A stretch of DNA of 18,661 bases from Verrucomicrobia bacterium UBA1731. Its GTDB lineage: Bacteria; Verrucomicrobiota; Kiritimatiellia; RFP12; UBA1067. Each line of letters begins with the position of its first letter. Positions within the stretch are counted from its first letter, which is position 1. Positions 7,707-15,208 of this stretch are shown here, piece by piece. Location: NCBI GenBank assembly GCA_002317575.1, contig DCIH01000080.1, positions 3,201 through 21,861 of the forward strand. Reading direction: 5' to 3'. The position numbers and the translations under genes were made by a program. Below the pieces are notes generated by a model. That model was not told where the DNA came from. It saw only the letters and a program-made list of their open reading frames with translations, and ran no database searches.

Positions 7707-8119
7707 CGGCGTTTTTCCAGCGTCTATCGGCAGTCGCGCCGTGGGCCACCCTAGCTTTGCTGCTAGCGATGTTCGCGTTCGTTCACGGGCGGCTCACCCT
7801 CGGTTCTGGCGTTGATGTGGCGTTGCCGGACGCTGAGGCTTCCGACGCCGTCGCGCCGGCGGCGCTGGTGGCGCTGGCGCTACCGGCGGGCGACGGCGGC
7901 TTGCTCGTCTTTTTTGACGACGCGCGCTACTCGCTCGACGACGATTCCGGTGTGCAGGCGTTCGCCAGTCGGCTGTCGGAGCGCGCGGCGGCGGACGAAT
8001 CCGGCCGTCTGGCGCTGCTGGCCGACAAGCGCGTTTCGGCGGGCGATTTGATGAAACTCATGGGTGTGGCGCGCCGTTGCGGCATCCGGAATGTGCAGAT
8101 ACTGGAGAAGCGAGACTGA
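7703..8119 (+). CDS. ExbD/TolR-like protein without the membrane aspartate
   Basis: The 138-residue protein has a very short cytoplasmic N-terminus, one membrane helix (about 11-28) and a periplasmic domain. VDVALPDA (37-44) just after the helix and LADKRVSAGDLMKLMGVARR (106-125) followed by CGIRNVQIL match the ExbD/TolR periplasmic fold. In E. coli ExbD the helix begins TPFIDVML, with Asp25 the proton-binding residue; here the equivalent is APWATLAL, placing Thr16 at that position, and there is no Asp or Glu before residue 38. GTG 7703 overlaps the exbB-like stop (GTGA), the only start that keeps the normal short N-terminus. Together with the gene before it this forms a matched pair lacking the usual proton-path acids. 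A non-energised stator or another driving force is possible. Confidence 0.8.
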   Translation: MTAFFQRLSAVAPWATLALLLAMFAFVHGRLTLGSGVDVALPDAEASDAVAPAALVALALPAGDGGLLVFFDDARYSLDDDSGVQAFASRLSERAAADESGRLALLADKRVSAGDLMKLMGVARRCGIRNVQILEKRD

Positions 8120-8613
8120 TGCGGGATGCCTGGCAGATCTCCGCGTTTCTGGCGTTGATCGCGCTGTTGGCGGCCGCGTATCCCGCGCGCGCCACTTGGG
8201 CCCCGCCGTCGTCGGCCCGGCCCGCAGCGCCGTTCGCCACGCATGTGACGGTGGATGCGGCCGCCTGGACGGAGCTGTTGAACGCCGTGCGGCCTTCCTG
8301 GCGCTCGCGCGGCGATGTGCGGTTGTCCGCTGGCGGCATGGACGCGGACATTCCGGGTCTGGCCGCTCCGCCGCCGCACGAACCGTTGCCATTTTCGGCG
8401 GTACCGCCGCCCGCGCCCGTCTTCGCGCGCTTTTGGGAACCCGCGTCGCTCCGCCCGTTGTCGCCAGCCACATGTGCTGCCCCGCCCGCGCCCGTTCTGG
8501 CGCCGGTCGGAGCATTGGAACCGTCCGCGTCCGCGGCCCCGGCCCATGCGCGCGCCGAGATGTTGTCTCTGGACGCTTTCGATTCGCTTAAACAGAAAGG
8601 AAACGAGCCATGA
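8119..8613 (+). CDS. Proline/alanine-rich single-anchor protein (TonB/TolA-position, no recognised domain)
   Basis: I do not recognise this 164-residue protein as a named family. It has a hydrophobic N-terminal segment (about 8-24, ending in YPARATWA), either a signal peptide or a membrane anchor, a short segment with some helical character (THVTVDAAAWTELLNAVRPS, about 41-60), and then a long proline/alanine-rich stretch (about 80-145) with clusters such as AAPPPHEPLP and VPPPAPV. It ends in a short helix-like tail. Position directly after ExbB/ExbD-like genes and an anchor-plus-proline-rich layout are what one expects of TonB or TolA, but the C-terminal TonB/TolA domain is absent. ATG 8119 overlaps the previous stop (TGATG), and its own stop overlaps the pyrE start (ATGA). 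A real gene is likely because it fills the operon without gaps. Confidence 0.65.
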   Translation: MRDAWQISAFLALIALLAAAYPARATWAPPSSARPAAPFATHVTVDAAAWTELLNAVRPSWRSRGDVRLSAGGMDADIPGLAAPPPHEPLPFSAVPPPAPVFARFWEPASLRPLSPATCAAPPAPVLAPVGALEPSASAAPAHARAEMLSLDAFDSLKQKGNEP

Positions 8614-9221
8614 CCGAAAAACAGATATTCAAATTCTTCAAGGATACGGGCGCTTTGCTCGAGGGCCATTTCGAGCTTCGTTCCAAGCTGCATTCCAACC
8701 GCTATTTCCAATGTGCGAATGTGCTCCGATATCCGCGCATCGCGGAAAAACTCTGCAAAGAGGTGACGGCGCGCGCGGTCAAGAGCGGCAAGCTCGGCAA
8801 GAAGATCGACGGCGTCATCTCGCCCGCCGTGGGCGGCATTCTCGTGGGACACGAGGTCGCCCGCGCGCTGAACGTCAAGTGCGTGTTCGCGGAGAAGGTG
8901 CAGTCCGAAGGCGTGGATGCCACGGGCAAGCCGATCACGAAGCTCGCGATGCGCCGGTTCGCGCTCAAGAAGGGCGAGCGCTATGTGGTCGCCGAAGACG
9001 TGGTGACGAAGGGCGGCCGCGTGCAGGAGACGATCGATCTCGTGAAAGCGGCGGGCGCCAAGGTCGCGGGCGTGGTGCTGCTCGTGGACCGTTCGGGCGG
9101 CAAGGCCCAGTTCGGCCGCATTCCGATGTTCTCGCTCGTGCAGATGACGCCGCAGACGTGGGAACCCAAGAATTGCCCGTTGTGCAAGGCCGGCTCCAAG
9201 CCGTGCCATCCCGGTTCGTGA
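8610..9221 (+). CDS. pyrE: Orotate phosphoribosyltransferase
   Basis: Transfers a phosphoribosyl group from PRPP to orotate, the fifth step of pyrimidine synthesis; cytoplasmic. The 203-residue protein has the OPRT layout: an N-terminal FELRSKLHSNRYFQCANVL segment that lines the orotate site, DGVISPAVGGILVGHEVARA (67-86), a flexible loop region (about 98-120), and the PRPP-binding motif AEDVVTKGGRV (128-138). The motif usually reads EDVVTTGGS; here Lys134 and Arg137 replace Thr and Ser. The CPLC pair (189-192) and KPCHPGS ending occur in a subgroup of bacterial PyrE proteins. ATG 8610 follows GAAAGGAAA with good spacing and overlaps the preceding stop. No other pyr gene is in view, so its presence behind the Exb-like module is chance or co-regulation. 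Confidence 0.92.
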   Translation: MTEKQIFKFFKDTGALLEGHFELRSKLHSNRYFQCANVLRYPRIAEKLCKEVTARAVKSGKLGKKIDGVISPAVGGILVGHEVARALNVKCVFAEKVQSEGVDATGKPITKLAMRRFALKKGERYVVAEDVVTKGGRVQETIDLVKAAGAKVAGVVLLVDRSGGKAQFGRIPMFSLVQMTPQTWEPKNCPLCKAGSKPCHPGS

Positions 9222-9240
9222 TTGCCGCGGAGGACGTTTC

Positions 9241-9930
9241 ATGACCCGGTCTGAATTGGCGGGGATGATCGACCACACGTTTCTGAAGCCGGACGGCGAC
9301 GGGAACGCGGTGCTCGATTTGTGCAAGGAAGTCGCCGCGAACGGGTTCGCCTGCGCGATGGTGCATCCGTGTGAGGTGAAGAACGCGGTGAAGTTCCTGA
9401 AGGGAACGGGCTGCCGCGTCGGCACGGTGATCGGTTTTCCGCTCGGCCAGAACACGGCGAAGCTGAAAGTCGCCGAGGCCGTCGAGGCGATCAAGAACGG
9501 TGCGCGCGATGTTGATTTCGTGTTCAACCGGCGACTCCTCAAGGCGGCCGTCGCCGGCAACGGGGCGGCGCGGAAGGAGCTCGCGAAGGAACTCGAAGCG
9601 CTTGCCGAAACGAAGGCGTGCGCGGATGGCGTCGTGACCAAGATCATTCTCGAGTGTTGCGAACTTTCGGACGACGAGAAAGTCGTCGCGTGCGTGGCGG
9701 CGAAGGAAGCCGGTTTCGATTTCGTGAAGACGTCCACGGGTTTCGGCAAAGGCGGCGCCACGGTCGCGGACGTGCGGCTCATGCGCCAGGCGGTTGGGCC
9801 GGACATGGGCGTGAAGGCCGCGGGCGGCATTCGCGACTGGGCGACCGCGCGCGCGCTTCTGGAAGCCGGTGCAAACCGCCTGGGTTGTTCGGCAGGCGTG
9901 AAGATCCTGAATGAAATCGTGGTGCCGTAA
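9241..9930 (+). CDS. deoC: Deoxyribose-phosphate aldolase
   Basis: Class I aldolase that splits 2-deoxyribose 5-phosphate into glyceraldehyde 3-phosphate and acetaldehyde during deoxynucleoside salvage. The 229-residue protein shows IDHTFLKP (10-17) at the N-terminus, the DVDFVFN strand (90-96) with catalytic Asp92, KIILECC (134-140), the Schiff-base Lys163 in FVKTSTGF, and Lys192 in GVKAAGGIRD with the phosphate-binding glycines. Length is typical of the shorter DeoC group. ATG 9241 follows GCGGAGGAC, a good ribosome-binding site, 19 nt after pyrE. The pairing of pyrimidine synthesis and deoxynucleoside salvage in one unit is metabolically plausible. Confidence 0.96.
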   Translation: MTRSELAGMIDHTFLKPDGDGNAVLDLCKEVAANGFACAMVHPCEVKNAVKFLKGTGCRVGTVIGFPLGQNTAKLKVAEAVEAIKNGARDVDFVFNRRLLKAAVAGNGAARKELAKELEALAETKACADGVVTKIILECCELSDDEKVVACVAAKEAGFDFVKTSTGFGKGGATVADVRLMRQAVGPDMGVKAAGGIRDWATARALLEAGANRLGCSAGVKILNEIVVP

Positions 9931-9941
9931 CGCGGCATTTT
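9922..9941 (+). terminator. Possible short terminator overlapping the deoC stop
   Basis: TGCCG (9923-9927) and CGGCA (9933-9937) flank a five-base loop that includes the TAA stop codon, and four T residues follow. An outer G-T pair makes the stem six bases. The stem is short, so termination could be partial, but it lies exactly between two apparent transcription units. Confidence 0.45.
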
Positions 9942-9965
9942 GGTGGATTTCCGCCCCGATTTGTG

Positions 9966-9995
9966 TTGCGTTCGCTTGCCGATTTGTGGTATTAT
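9966..9995 (+). promoter_or_regulatory. Probable sigma-70-type promoter for the surface operon
   Basis: TTGCGT (9966-9971) and TATTAT (9990-9995) are separated by 18 bases in an unusually AT-rich 130-base gap after deoC. The near-consensus TATTAT is the best -10 box seen in the window. Transcription would begin near 10002 and give a leader of about 60 nt before the exported-protein gene. No riboswitch-like fold was recognised in that leader. Confidence 0.6.
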
Positions 9996-10060
9996 CTCCG
10001 GTGATTGCGGAGAGCGTTTTGTTTGTTCCGTTTTCGTTTTGCGTCCAAGGAATGCGATTT

Positions 10061-12400
10061 GTGCTGAAATTGTGGCTAAAACGGGTGATCCCGCTGGCGG
10101 CGTTTGGCGTCGTCGGCTTTGCCTTGCCGGCACATGGCGACGCCGTCGCGCCGTTGGACGCCATCAGTTTCGAAATCTTCGCCACCAACAGCACGATCAC
10201 CTTGCCGCAGCTCGTTTCCACGGGCACGCGCGACAACGGGCAGATGGGCAACGCGTCGAACATCACGGATCCGGAAGACGCGAGCCAGCAGGAGGCGTTC
10301 GGCTCGCATTTCTTTTCGGAGGATCTGGACAACGCCAGCAAGGTCGTGCTGGCCCAAGACGAAGTGGATCTGCCCACCTTGCCGCCGTTCGGTTCGCAGC
10401 GTCGGCCGTCGTACTACACCAATGCCGCGCAGAAAGCCGTGTTGCACGTCGAGACGGGCGAAGGCGCCCTGTACCGTTCGATCAAGTGGCTGCGCAAGGA
10501 CGCGTCGTCGCATTTCGTGTTCGATCCGGCGAACGATGTCTACTACAATGACGACGGCTTGCTGTTGCCCGACCTCAATTATTTGACCCCGGTGCCGTCG
10601 GCGTTGGACGAGAACGACAATCCGGCCAGCGCGCTGTACTTCGATTCTCTGGTGAAATTCACGGTGGTGCCGGACGGTTCCGTGCCGGAGCTTCTGAAGT
10701 ACGAATTGTCCTCTGACGAATACGGCGACACGGTGGCCCAGGAAAAGCTGCTGGGCCGTTTGCTCGTGTACATCAACGCGTTCGACACCGTCGGCACGCC
10801 GTCGAATCCCGACGACTACGAGCCGGGCTGGACGAATCTCTGCGTGAAGGGCGGCATGTGCGACGAAGAAGGCCAGTGGCAGGAGTCCATTTTCACGAAC
10901 GCGACGCCGGGCTTCGTGATCGACCCGAACGCCTGGCACCGGCTCACCATTCGCGTGATGAGCGTGAATGCCGCCAACATGACGTTGCCCGTCTTCGAAA
11001 TCTACATTGACGCCACGAACGAATCCGCGACCGCGAACAAGCCGCTCAAGTTCTCGCATCCCTGCGTGGCGCCGAAGCATTTGGATGTGGAAACGGGAGC
11101 CTACGGGAGCATCAACTCGCACATCCGGAAGCAGATCCTGGCCTGCGAGTTCATTGCGGGCGTCAATGCGGAGGACATCCCCACCACGGAGACGGGCGAT
11201 TCGGTGCTCTCCGGCGTCGGATTCCGCGGCGAAGGGTATTTGGACGATTACGTCGTCACCACCGAGAAGCCCACGGGCATCGAGGATGTCGGCGCGCGCT
11301 GGTTCTTCACGCTGTACTGGACGCCGCAGAGCTGCATGAGTTCCACGCTGGGCGGCGGCGACGATTTGGCGTACTATGTGGGCGACCGGAAGTACGACTG
11401 CGACACGGACGCGTCGCAGGTGACATTCGAAGTGTCGGACGGCCAAACGGTCGGTTTCACCGCCAAGGCCCGCAATTTCGGGTACTACGCCATCGTGCCG
11501 CCGACGCGCACGATCAACGTGGCAGGCGACTTGTCGGCCACGATCGGCATGGGACTCAGCAATTTCACGGTGTATGTGAGCGCGCCCGAAGGCGTCACCT
11601 TGAGCGCCGTCAAGGACGGTGAGGCGCTTCCTGGTTCCGTCGCGGGCGAGGGGTTGGGCGTGGTCGTCCCCACGACGTTCGAGGGCACGGTCACGAACGA
11701 CTGGACGTTCTCATCGGAAAACACGTCGGCGTCGCCGTTCATCAAACCCGGCGCGACGGAGCCGCAGGGCTTCACGGTCGTTTCCGTCACCAACGACGAT
11801 CTGACCGTGAGCACGAAGTACCGCATCGCGTCCGTGAAGCCCACGGTGAACGTGTCGGCGTCGTTCGTGGACAACGCGGGCGAGGTGCTGCCCGCGTTCA
11901 CGGGACTGGGCGGTTTCGTGGTGTGGGACTGGTTGCGCACGACCGGCGTCACGTTGCAGGACATCGAAAACAATAGCGTGTCGTACGACGCGCAGCAGGC
12001 GTCCTACATGTTCGGTACGGACATGCTCGGCGAGATGCCGACATTCAACCTGGACACCATCGACCTCAGATGGGACGAGGGCACGATTTCGTTCACGATT
12101 TCCGCGCACACCAACGCCACGGGTACGGTGTCGCTCTACTACGAGTCCGACCAGGCGAAGGAAAAGGGCGAGTTGCGCGGGTATCTGGCGATTCAGTACA
12201 AGTCGATGGATGAGCTGGATGGGGAGTTCAAGACGGCGACGTGGGTGCTGCCCGAGCTGCAGCCGGATGGGTCGGTTAAGATCACCACGCGCGAATATGC
12301 CGTGCTTAGTGCGGGTCGCAACGAGGGCGAAAGACCCGCGTCCGCTTTCTACCGCGCCATTTTGACGTTGTTCAAACAGGATCCGCCCAGTGGAAATTAA
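10061..12400 (+). CDS. Large exported protein with a LamG-like region, function unknown
   Basis: A 779-residue protein that I cannot assign to a named family. It begins with a Sec-type signal peptide (basic start, hydrophobic IPLAAFGVVGFALPA, cleavage near residue 24-28), so it is secreted or surface exposed. The middle has a beta-rich stretch that resembles a concanavalin/LamG-type lectin fold: WHRLTIRV (about 291-298), FEIYIDATN (about 312-320) and GVGFRGEGYLDDYVV (about 386-400). The C-terminal half is Thr/Val-rich beta sequence suggesting Ig-like modules. No catalytic motif was seen. GTG 10061 is chosen because AAGGA lies nine bases upstream; ATG 10052 is possible but nearly touches that site, and earlier in-frame ATGs fall in deoC. 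A pseudopilin gene follows after 12 nt. Confidence 0.8.
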   Translation: MLKLWLKRVIPLAAFGVVGFALPAHGDAVAPLDAISFEIFATNSTITLPQLVSTGTRDNGQMGNASNITDPEDASQQEAFGSHFFSEDLDNASKVVLAQDEVDLPTLPPFGSQRRPSYYTNAAQKAVLHVETGEGALYRSIKWLRKDASSHFVFDPANDVYYNDDGLLLPDLNYLTPVPSALDENDNPASALYFDSLVKFTVVPDGSVPELLKYELSSDEYGDTVAQEKLLGRLLVYINAFDTVGTPSNPDDYEPGWTNLCVKGGMCDEEGQWQESIFTNATPGFVIDPNAWHRLTIRVMSVNAANMTLPVFEIYIDATNESATANKPLKFSHPCVAPKHLDVETGAYGSINSHIRKQILACEFIAGVNAEDIPTTETGDSVLSGVGFRGEGYLDDYVVTTEKPTGIEDVGARWFFTLYWTPQSCMSSTLGGGDDLAYYVGDRKYDCDTDASQVTFEVSDGQTVGFTAKARNFGYYAIVPPTRTINVAGDLSATIGMGLSNFTVYVSAPEGVTLSAVKDGEALPGSVAGEGLGVVVPTTFEGTVTNDWTFSSENTSASPFIKPGATEPQGFTVVSVTNDDLTVSTKYRIASVKPTVNVSASFVDNAGEVLPAFTGLGGFVVWDWLRTTGVTLQDIENNSVSYDAQQASYMFGTDMLGEMPTFNLDTIDLRWDEGTISFTISAHTNATGTVSLYYESDQAKEKGELRGYLAIQYKSMDELDGEFKTATWVLPELQPDGSVKITTREYAVLSAGRNEGERPASAFYRAILTLFKQDPPSGN

Positions 12401-12412
12401 CGGGATCAACGC

Positions 12413-13420
12413 ATGAAGAAGTCGGGTTTTTCGTTGTTGGAGTTGATTGTCTGCGTTGGCATTCTGGCGGTTCTTTCGGCCTTCGTGATGGGCCAGTTCT
12501 CCAAGTCCATGAACAGCGCGCGCAACGCGAACTGTCTGGCGAACATGCGAGCGCTCGCGCTGGGGTTCCTGAACTGCAAGGGCAATACGTGGCTTCGCGC
12601 CGGCCCGATGGTCTTCTACAACACGGAAATGGGCACGGCGGAATATCAGTTGCGTCCGGGCTGGCTCGGATGGTATTCGCCGAGCGGCGAGTATACGGCT
12701 TCCCTCAATCCGATGGATTTCGAGCAGATGGGCACGTACTATCCGGTGGGGAACAAGGAGGAGCAGAAGAAGCGCCTCCGTTGTCTGGACTTTGGCGGCG
12801 CAAGCAAGATGTGTGCGATGTGGAATGCCATGAAGCACAGTCAGTCCGCATACCTGTGCCCGCTTCATGTGAAGGCGGTCGAGCACCAGTCCGGCGGTAG
12901 CTTGCGGCCGATGTGGAGCTATGTGCTGAACGGGTGGTTCATGTGGGAGCCCGACGAAACGCCCCTGAAGAACAAGGCCACCGCCGTGAACGACACGAAC
13001 GGCCGCAAGGGCACGCCGAACTACCGGCCGAACGACATGGTGATGTGCTTTGCCGAACTGCAGATGTCGCCGCTCAAGCTCAGTCGGAATGCACCGCCGG
13101 CGATCGTGCCGGCTGTGTCGGCCGAATACTCGCTGGCGAACGACGGCATCCTGCAGTACAAAGGCGACCAGGCCGGGTTCATATCCGCCGCGGGCGAGGC
13201 CGACGCGCTGACGGACGGCGGCGAAATCATCGGCTTCAACCACACGGTGGGCAACAAGAAGGTCGCGCATGTGGTGTTCCTGGACGGCCACGCGGAGCAG
13301 ATTTCGCTGCCCGAGGACGCCCAGATCGAGAATTTGCGCGACTTGACGGCGTGGCTCTGCGAGGGCTTGTGCTTTACGCAGGAAGGCAACCTCTTCCGCA
13401 AGGACGAGTACGACGAGTGA
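12413..13420 (+). CDS. Pseudopilin with type IV prepilin N-terminus and DGH-type C-terminus
   Basis: A 335-residue protein starting MKKSG followed by FSLLELIVCVGILAVLSAF. This is a classic type III prepilin signal: cleavage after Gly5 by a prepilin peptidase, Phe as the mature first residue (to be methylated) and Glu at mature position 5. A single membrane helix (about 9-28) leads to a large external domain with several Cys residues. Near residues 285-294 the AHVVFLDGHAE segment matches the FxDGH motif of pseudopilin-like proteins that are greatly expanded in Planctomycetes, Verrucomicrobia and Lentisphaerae. It is much larger than true major pilins, so a minor pseudopilin or a surface-displayed protein is more likely. 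It starts 12 nt after the large exported protein, and the two may be displayed together. No secretion ATPase is in view. Confidence 0.9.
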   Translation: MKKSGFSLLELIVCVGILAVLSAFVMGQFSKSMNSARNANCLANMRALALGFLNCKGNTWLRAGPMVFYNTEMGTAEYQLRPGWLGWYSPSGEYTASLNPMDFEQMGTYYPVGNKEEQKKRLRCLDFGGASKMCAMWNAMKHSQSAYLCPLHVKAVEHQSGGSLRPMWSYVLNGWFMWEPDETPLKNKATAVNDTNGRKGTPNYRPNDMVMCFAELQMSPLKLSRNAPPAIVPAVSAEYSLANDGILQYKGDQAGFISAAGEADALTDGGEIIGFNHTVGNKKVAHVVFLDGHAEQISLPEDAQIENLRDLTAWLCEGLCFTQEGNLFRKDEYDE

Positions 13421-13448
13421 CGACGGCCGCCGTCGAGGCGGGTCTCCC

Positions 13449-15206
13449 ATGCTGTTCGAAGCGTTCAAGAAGAACCGGGTGGAACTCGCGGACAAGGCGA
13501 GTTTCCTGATCGCGGCGGGCGATCGGTCCGTGCCGATTACATGGCGGCAGTTCGCGCGCGACGTGGAGACGGTGGCGTATCTGATCGAGACGCGCGCGCC
13601 GCGGGCGACCATCGGCATTCTCGGCGAGAACTCCTACGAATGGATGGTGGCGCACGCCGCGTGCCTTTTCTCCGGGGCCGTCGTGGTGCCGCTCGAGGTG
13701 ACGCTTGCGCCGGAGGAGATCGCCGAGCGGCTCACATTCGTGGGCGCCAAGGCGTTGGTCCATTCGTCGCTTTACCTGGAGCGCGCGCATTCCGTGGGGA
13801 GGCTGATGCCGGGGCTGCTGGTGGCCGGTTTCGGCGCCAAGGGAACGGATCGCGTGATAGCGGCCGTGCGCACGCAGTTCGAAGCACAGGGCACGAGTGT
13901 TTTCGACCGGCCTGCGCGCAATCCCGACGAAACGGCGATGATCGTCTTCACGAGCGGCACGACATCGAAGCCGCGGGGCGCCGAGTTGACCATCGCCGGC
14001 ATCGAGGCATTTGCCGATTTCTGGGGGACGCAACTGTCAATGGGTGCAGGGGGGCGGTCGCTCATGCTGTTGCCGCTTTTTCACATCTTCGGCATCTGCA
14101 CGGCTTACCTGATGTTGTCGCGTGGCGTGGCGATGGGCGTGTGCCCCGATTTCCGGCGCATTTACGACGCCGTCGAGCGGTTCCGCGCGAATTACTGTTT
14201 TCTCGTGCCGGCGCTGGCCGACATTCTGGCGGCCAAGATCGAGCAGCGCGGCAAAACGGCCGTGGAGGCGCTTGGGACGCCGATCGACTGGGTTCTGGTG
14301 GGCGGCGCGCCGTTGTCGCAGGCCACGCACGATCGGCTTCAGCGTCTGGGCATCCTGCCACTCACGGGCTATGGCCTTACGGAGACGACTGCGCTGTATT
14401 CCATCGCGCCGCTGGCATCTCCGCGGCCCGGCACGGCCGGCTTGGCGTGTCGGGTGAACGGAACGGAAACGCGGGTGTCCGATCGGGGCGAACTGCTGAT
14501 TCGCGGTCCAAGCGTGTTCAAGGGGTACTACAAGGAGCCGGAGCGGACGGCCGAGGTGCTGTCGTCGGACGGGTGGTTCCGCACGGGAGACCTGGGGCGC
14601 ATCGACGGCGACGGGTATGTGCACATCACGGGCCGCGCTTCGCGCACGATCGTGCTGTCGTCCGGCAAGAAGGTCGCGCCGGAAGAGCTCGAGAACAAGC
14701 TGATGTCGATACCGGGCGTCAAGGAGGTCGTCGTGTCCGGAGACGGGGCGTCACGCGAAATCCGCGCGGAAATCTACACGGACATGGGCGAGGACATTAT
14801 GCGGCGTCGCGTCGACGATGTCAACTGCATGTTGCCGGTCCACAAGCGCATTCGTCAGTTGGTGGTGCGCTCCGAGCCGTTTCCGCGCACGCCTTCCGGC
14901 AAGATCGCCGTATCCAGGTCGGTGTCGGACGCCGAGGGGGTTCGGATGGACATGCCTTCCGGTCACCGCGTCTTCCGGTTGGTCTGCGTCGTCGCGTTCA
15001 CGGCGGTGGCCGTGCTGCTGGTGAATGTGCTGCCGTGGCTGCTGGTACGGTTGGGTGTGTCGGCGGACGGCGGCTGGACGCGGATGGCCGGCTGGGTTGA
15101 GGAGTTCGGAGAACTGGTCCTGGTGCTCGTCGCCATCTTCGCGTATGTGATATCCGGGCGCGTCATGAGGCGGTCGCGGGGAACGAAAAAAACGAAAGAG
15201 GGTTGA
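13449..15206 (+). CDS. AMP-binding acyl-CoA/acyl-ACP synthetase with C-terminal membrane hairpin
   Basis: Adenylate-forming enzyme that activates a carboxylate, most likely a fatty acid, with ATP and passes it to a thiol. Core motifs are complete: SGTTSKPRG (169-177, P-loop), TGYGLTETT (306-314), TGDLG (379-383) with the ribose-binding Asp, the TGRASRTIVLSSGKKVAPEE hinge segment (394-413), and TPSGK (481-485) with the catalytic Lys485. After the normal end of the family (about 495) come two further hydrophobic segments (about 508-534 and 556-571) and a basic tail, so the enzyme appears anchored to the inner membrane by a hairpin. The thiol acceptor could be CoA or the acyl carrier protein; the sequence does not decide. 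ATG 13449 lies 28 nt after the pseudopilin stop. It belongs to a run of envelope genes. Confidence 0.88.
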   Translation: MLFEAFKKNRVELADKASFLIAAGDRSVPITWRQFARDVETVAYLIETRAPRATIGILGENSYEWMVAHAACLFSGAVVVPLEVTLAPEEIAERLTFVGAKALVHSSLYLERAHSVGRLMPGLLVAGFGAKGTDRVIAAVRTQFEAQGTSVFDRPARNPDETAMIVFTSGTTSKPRGAELTIAGIEAFADFWGTQLSMGAGGRSLMLLPLFHIFGICTAYLMLSRGVAMGVCPDFRRIYDAVERFRANYCFLVPALADILAAKIEQRGKTAVEALGTPIDWVLVGGAPLSQATHDRLQRLGILPLTGYGLTETTALYSIAPLASPRPGTAGLACRVNGTETRVSDRGELLIRGPSVFKGYYKEPERTAEVLSSDGWFRTGDLGRIDGDGYVHITGRASRTIVLSSGKKVAPEELENKLMSIPGVKEVVVSGDGASREIRAEIYTDMGEDIMRRRVDDVNCMLPVHKRIRQLVVRSEPFPRTPSGKIAVSRSVSDAEGVRMDMPSGHRVFRLVCVVAFTAVAVLLVNVLPWLLVRLGVSADGGWTRMAGWVEEFGELVLVLVAIFAYVISGRVMRRSRGTKKTKEG

Positions 15207-15208
15207 TC

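Noticed and set aside
7086..7720. Shared MTAFF N-terminus of the ExbB-like and ExbD-like proteins, and a T7 run just after the ExbB-like start
   Set aside because: Similarity ends after five residues, so duplication is not supported. A seven-base T run is too short to claim phase variation without comparative data.
9222..9240. Search for a promoter between pyrE and deoC
   Set aside because: The 19-base gap holds only a ribosome-binding site; the two genes most likely share a transcript.
8058..10133. Open frame of about 690 codons on the - strand opposite pyrE and deoC
   Set aside because: It runs antisense to two clear enzymes, has low-complexity composition, no family motif and no plausible ribosome-binding site or operon context.
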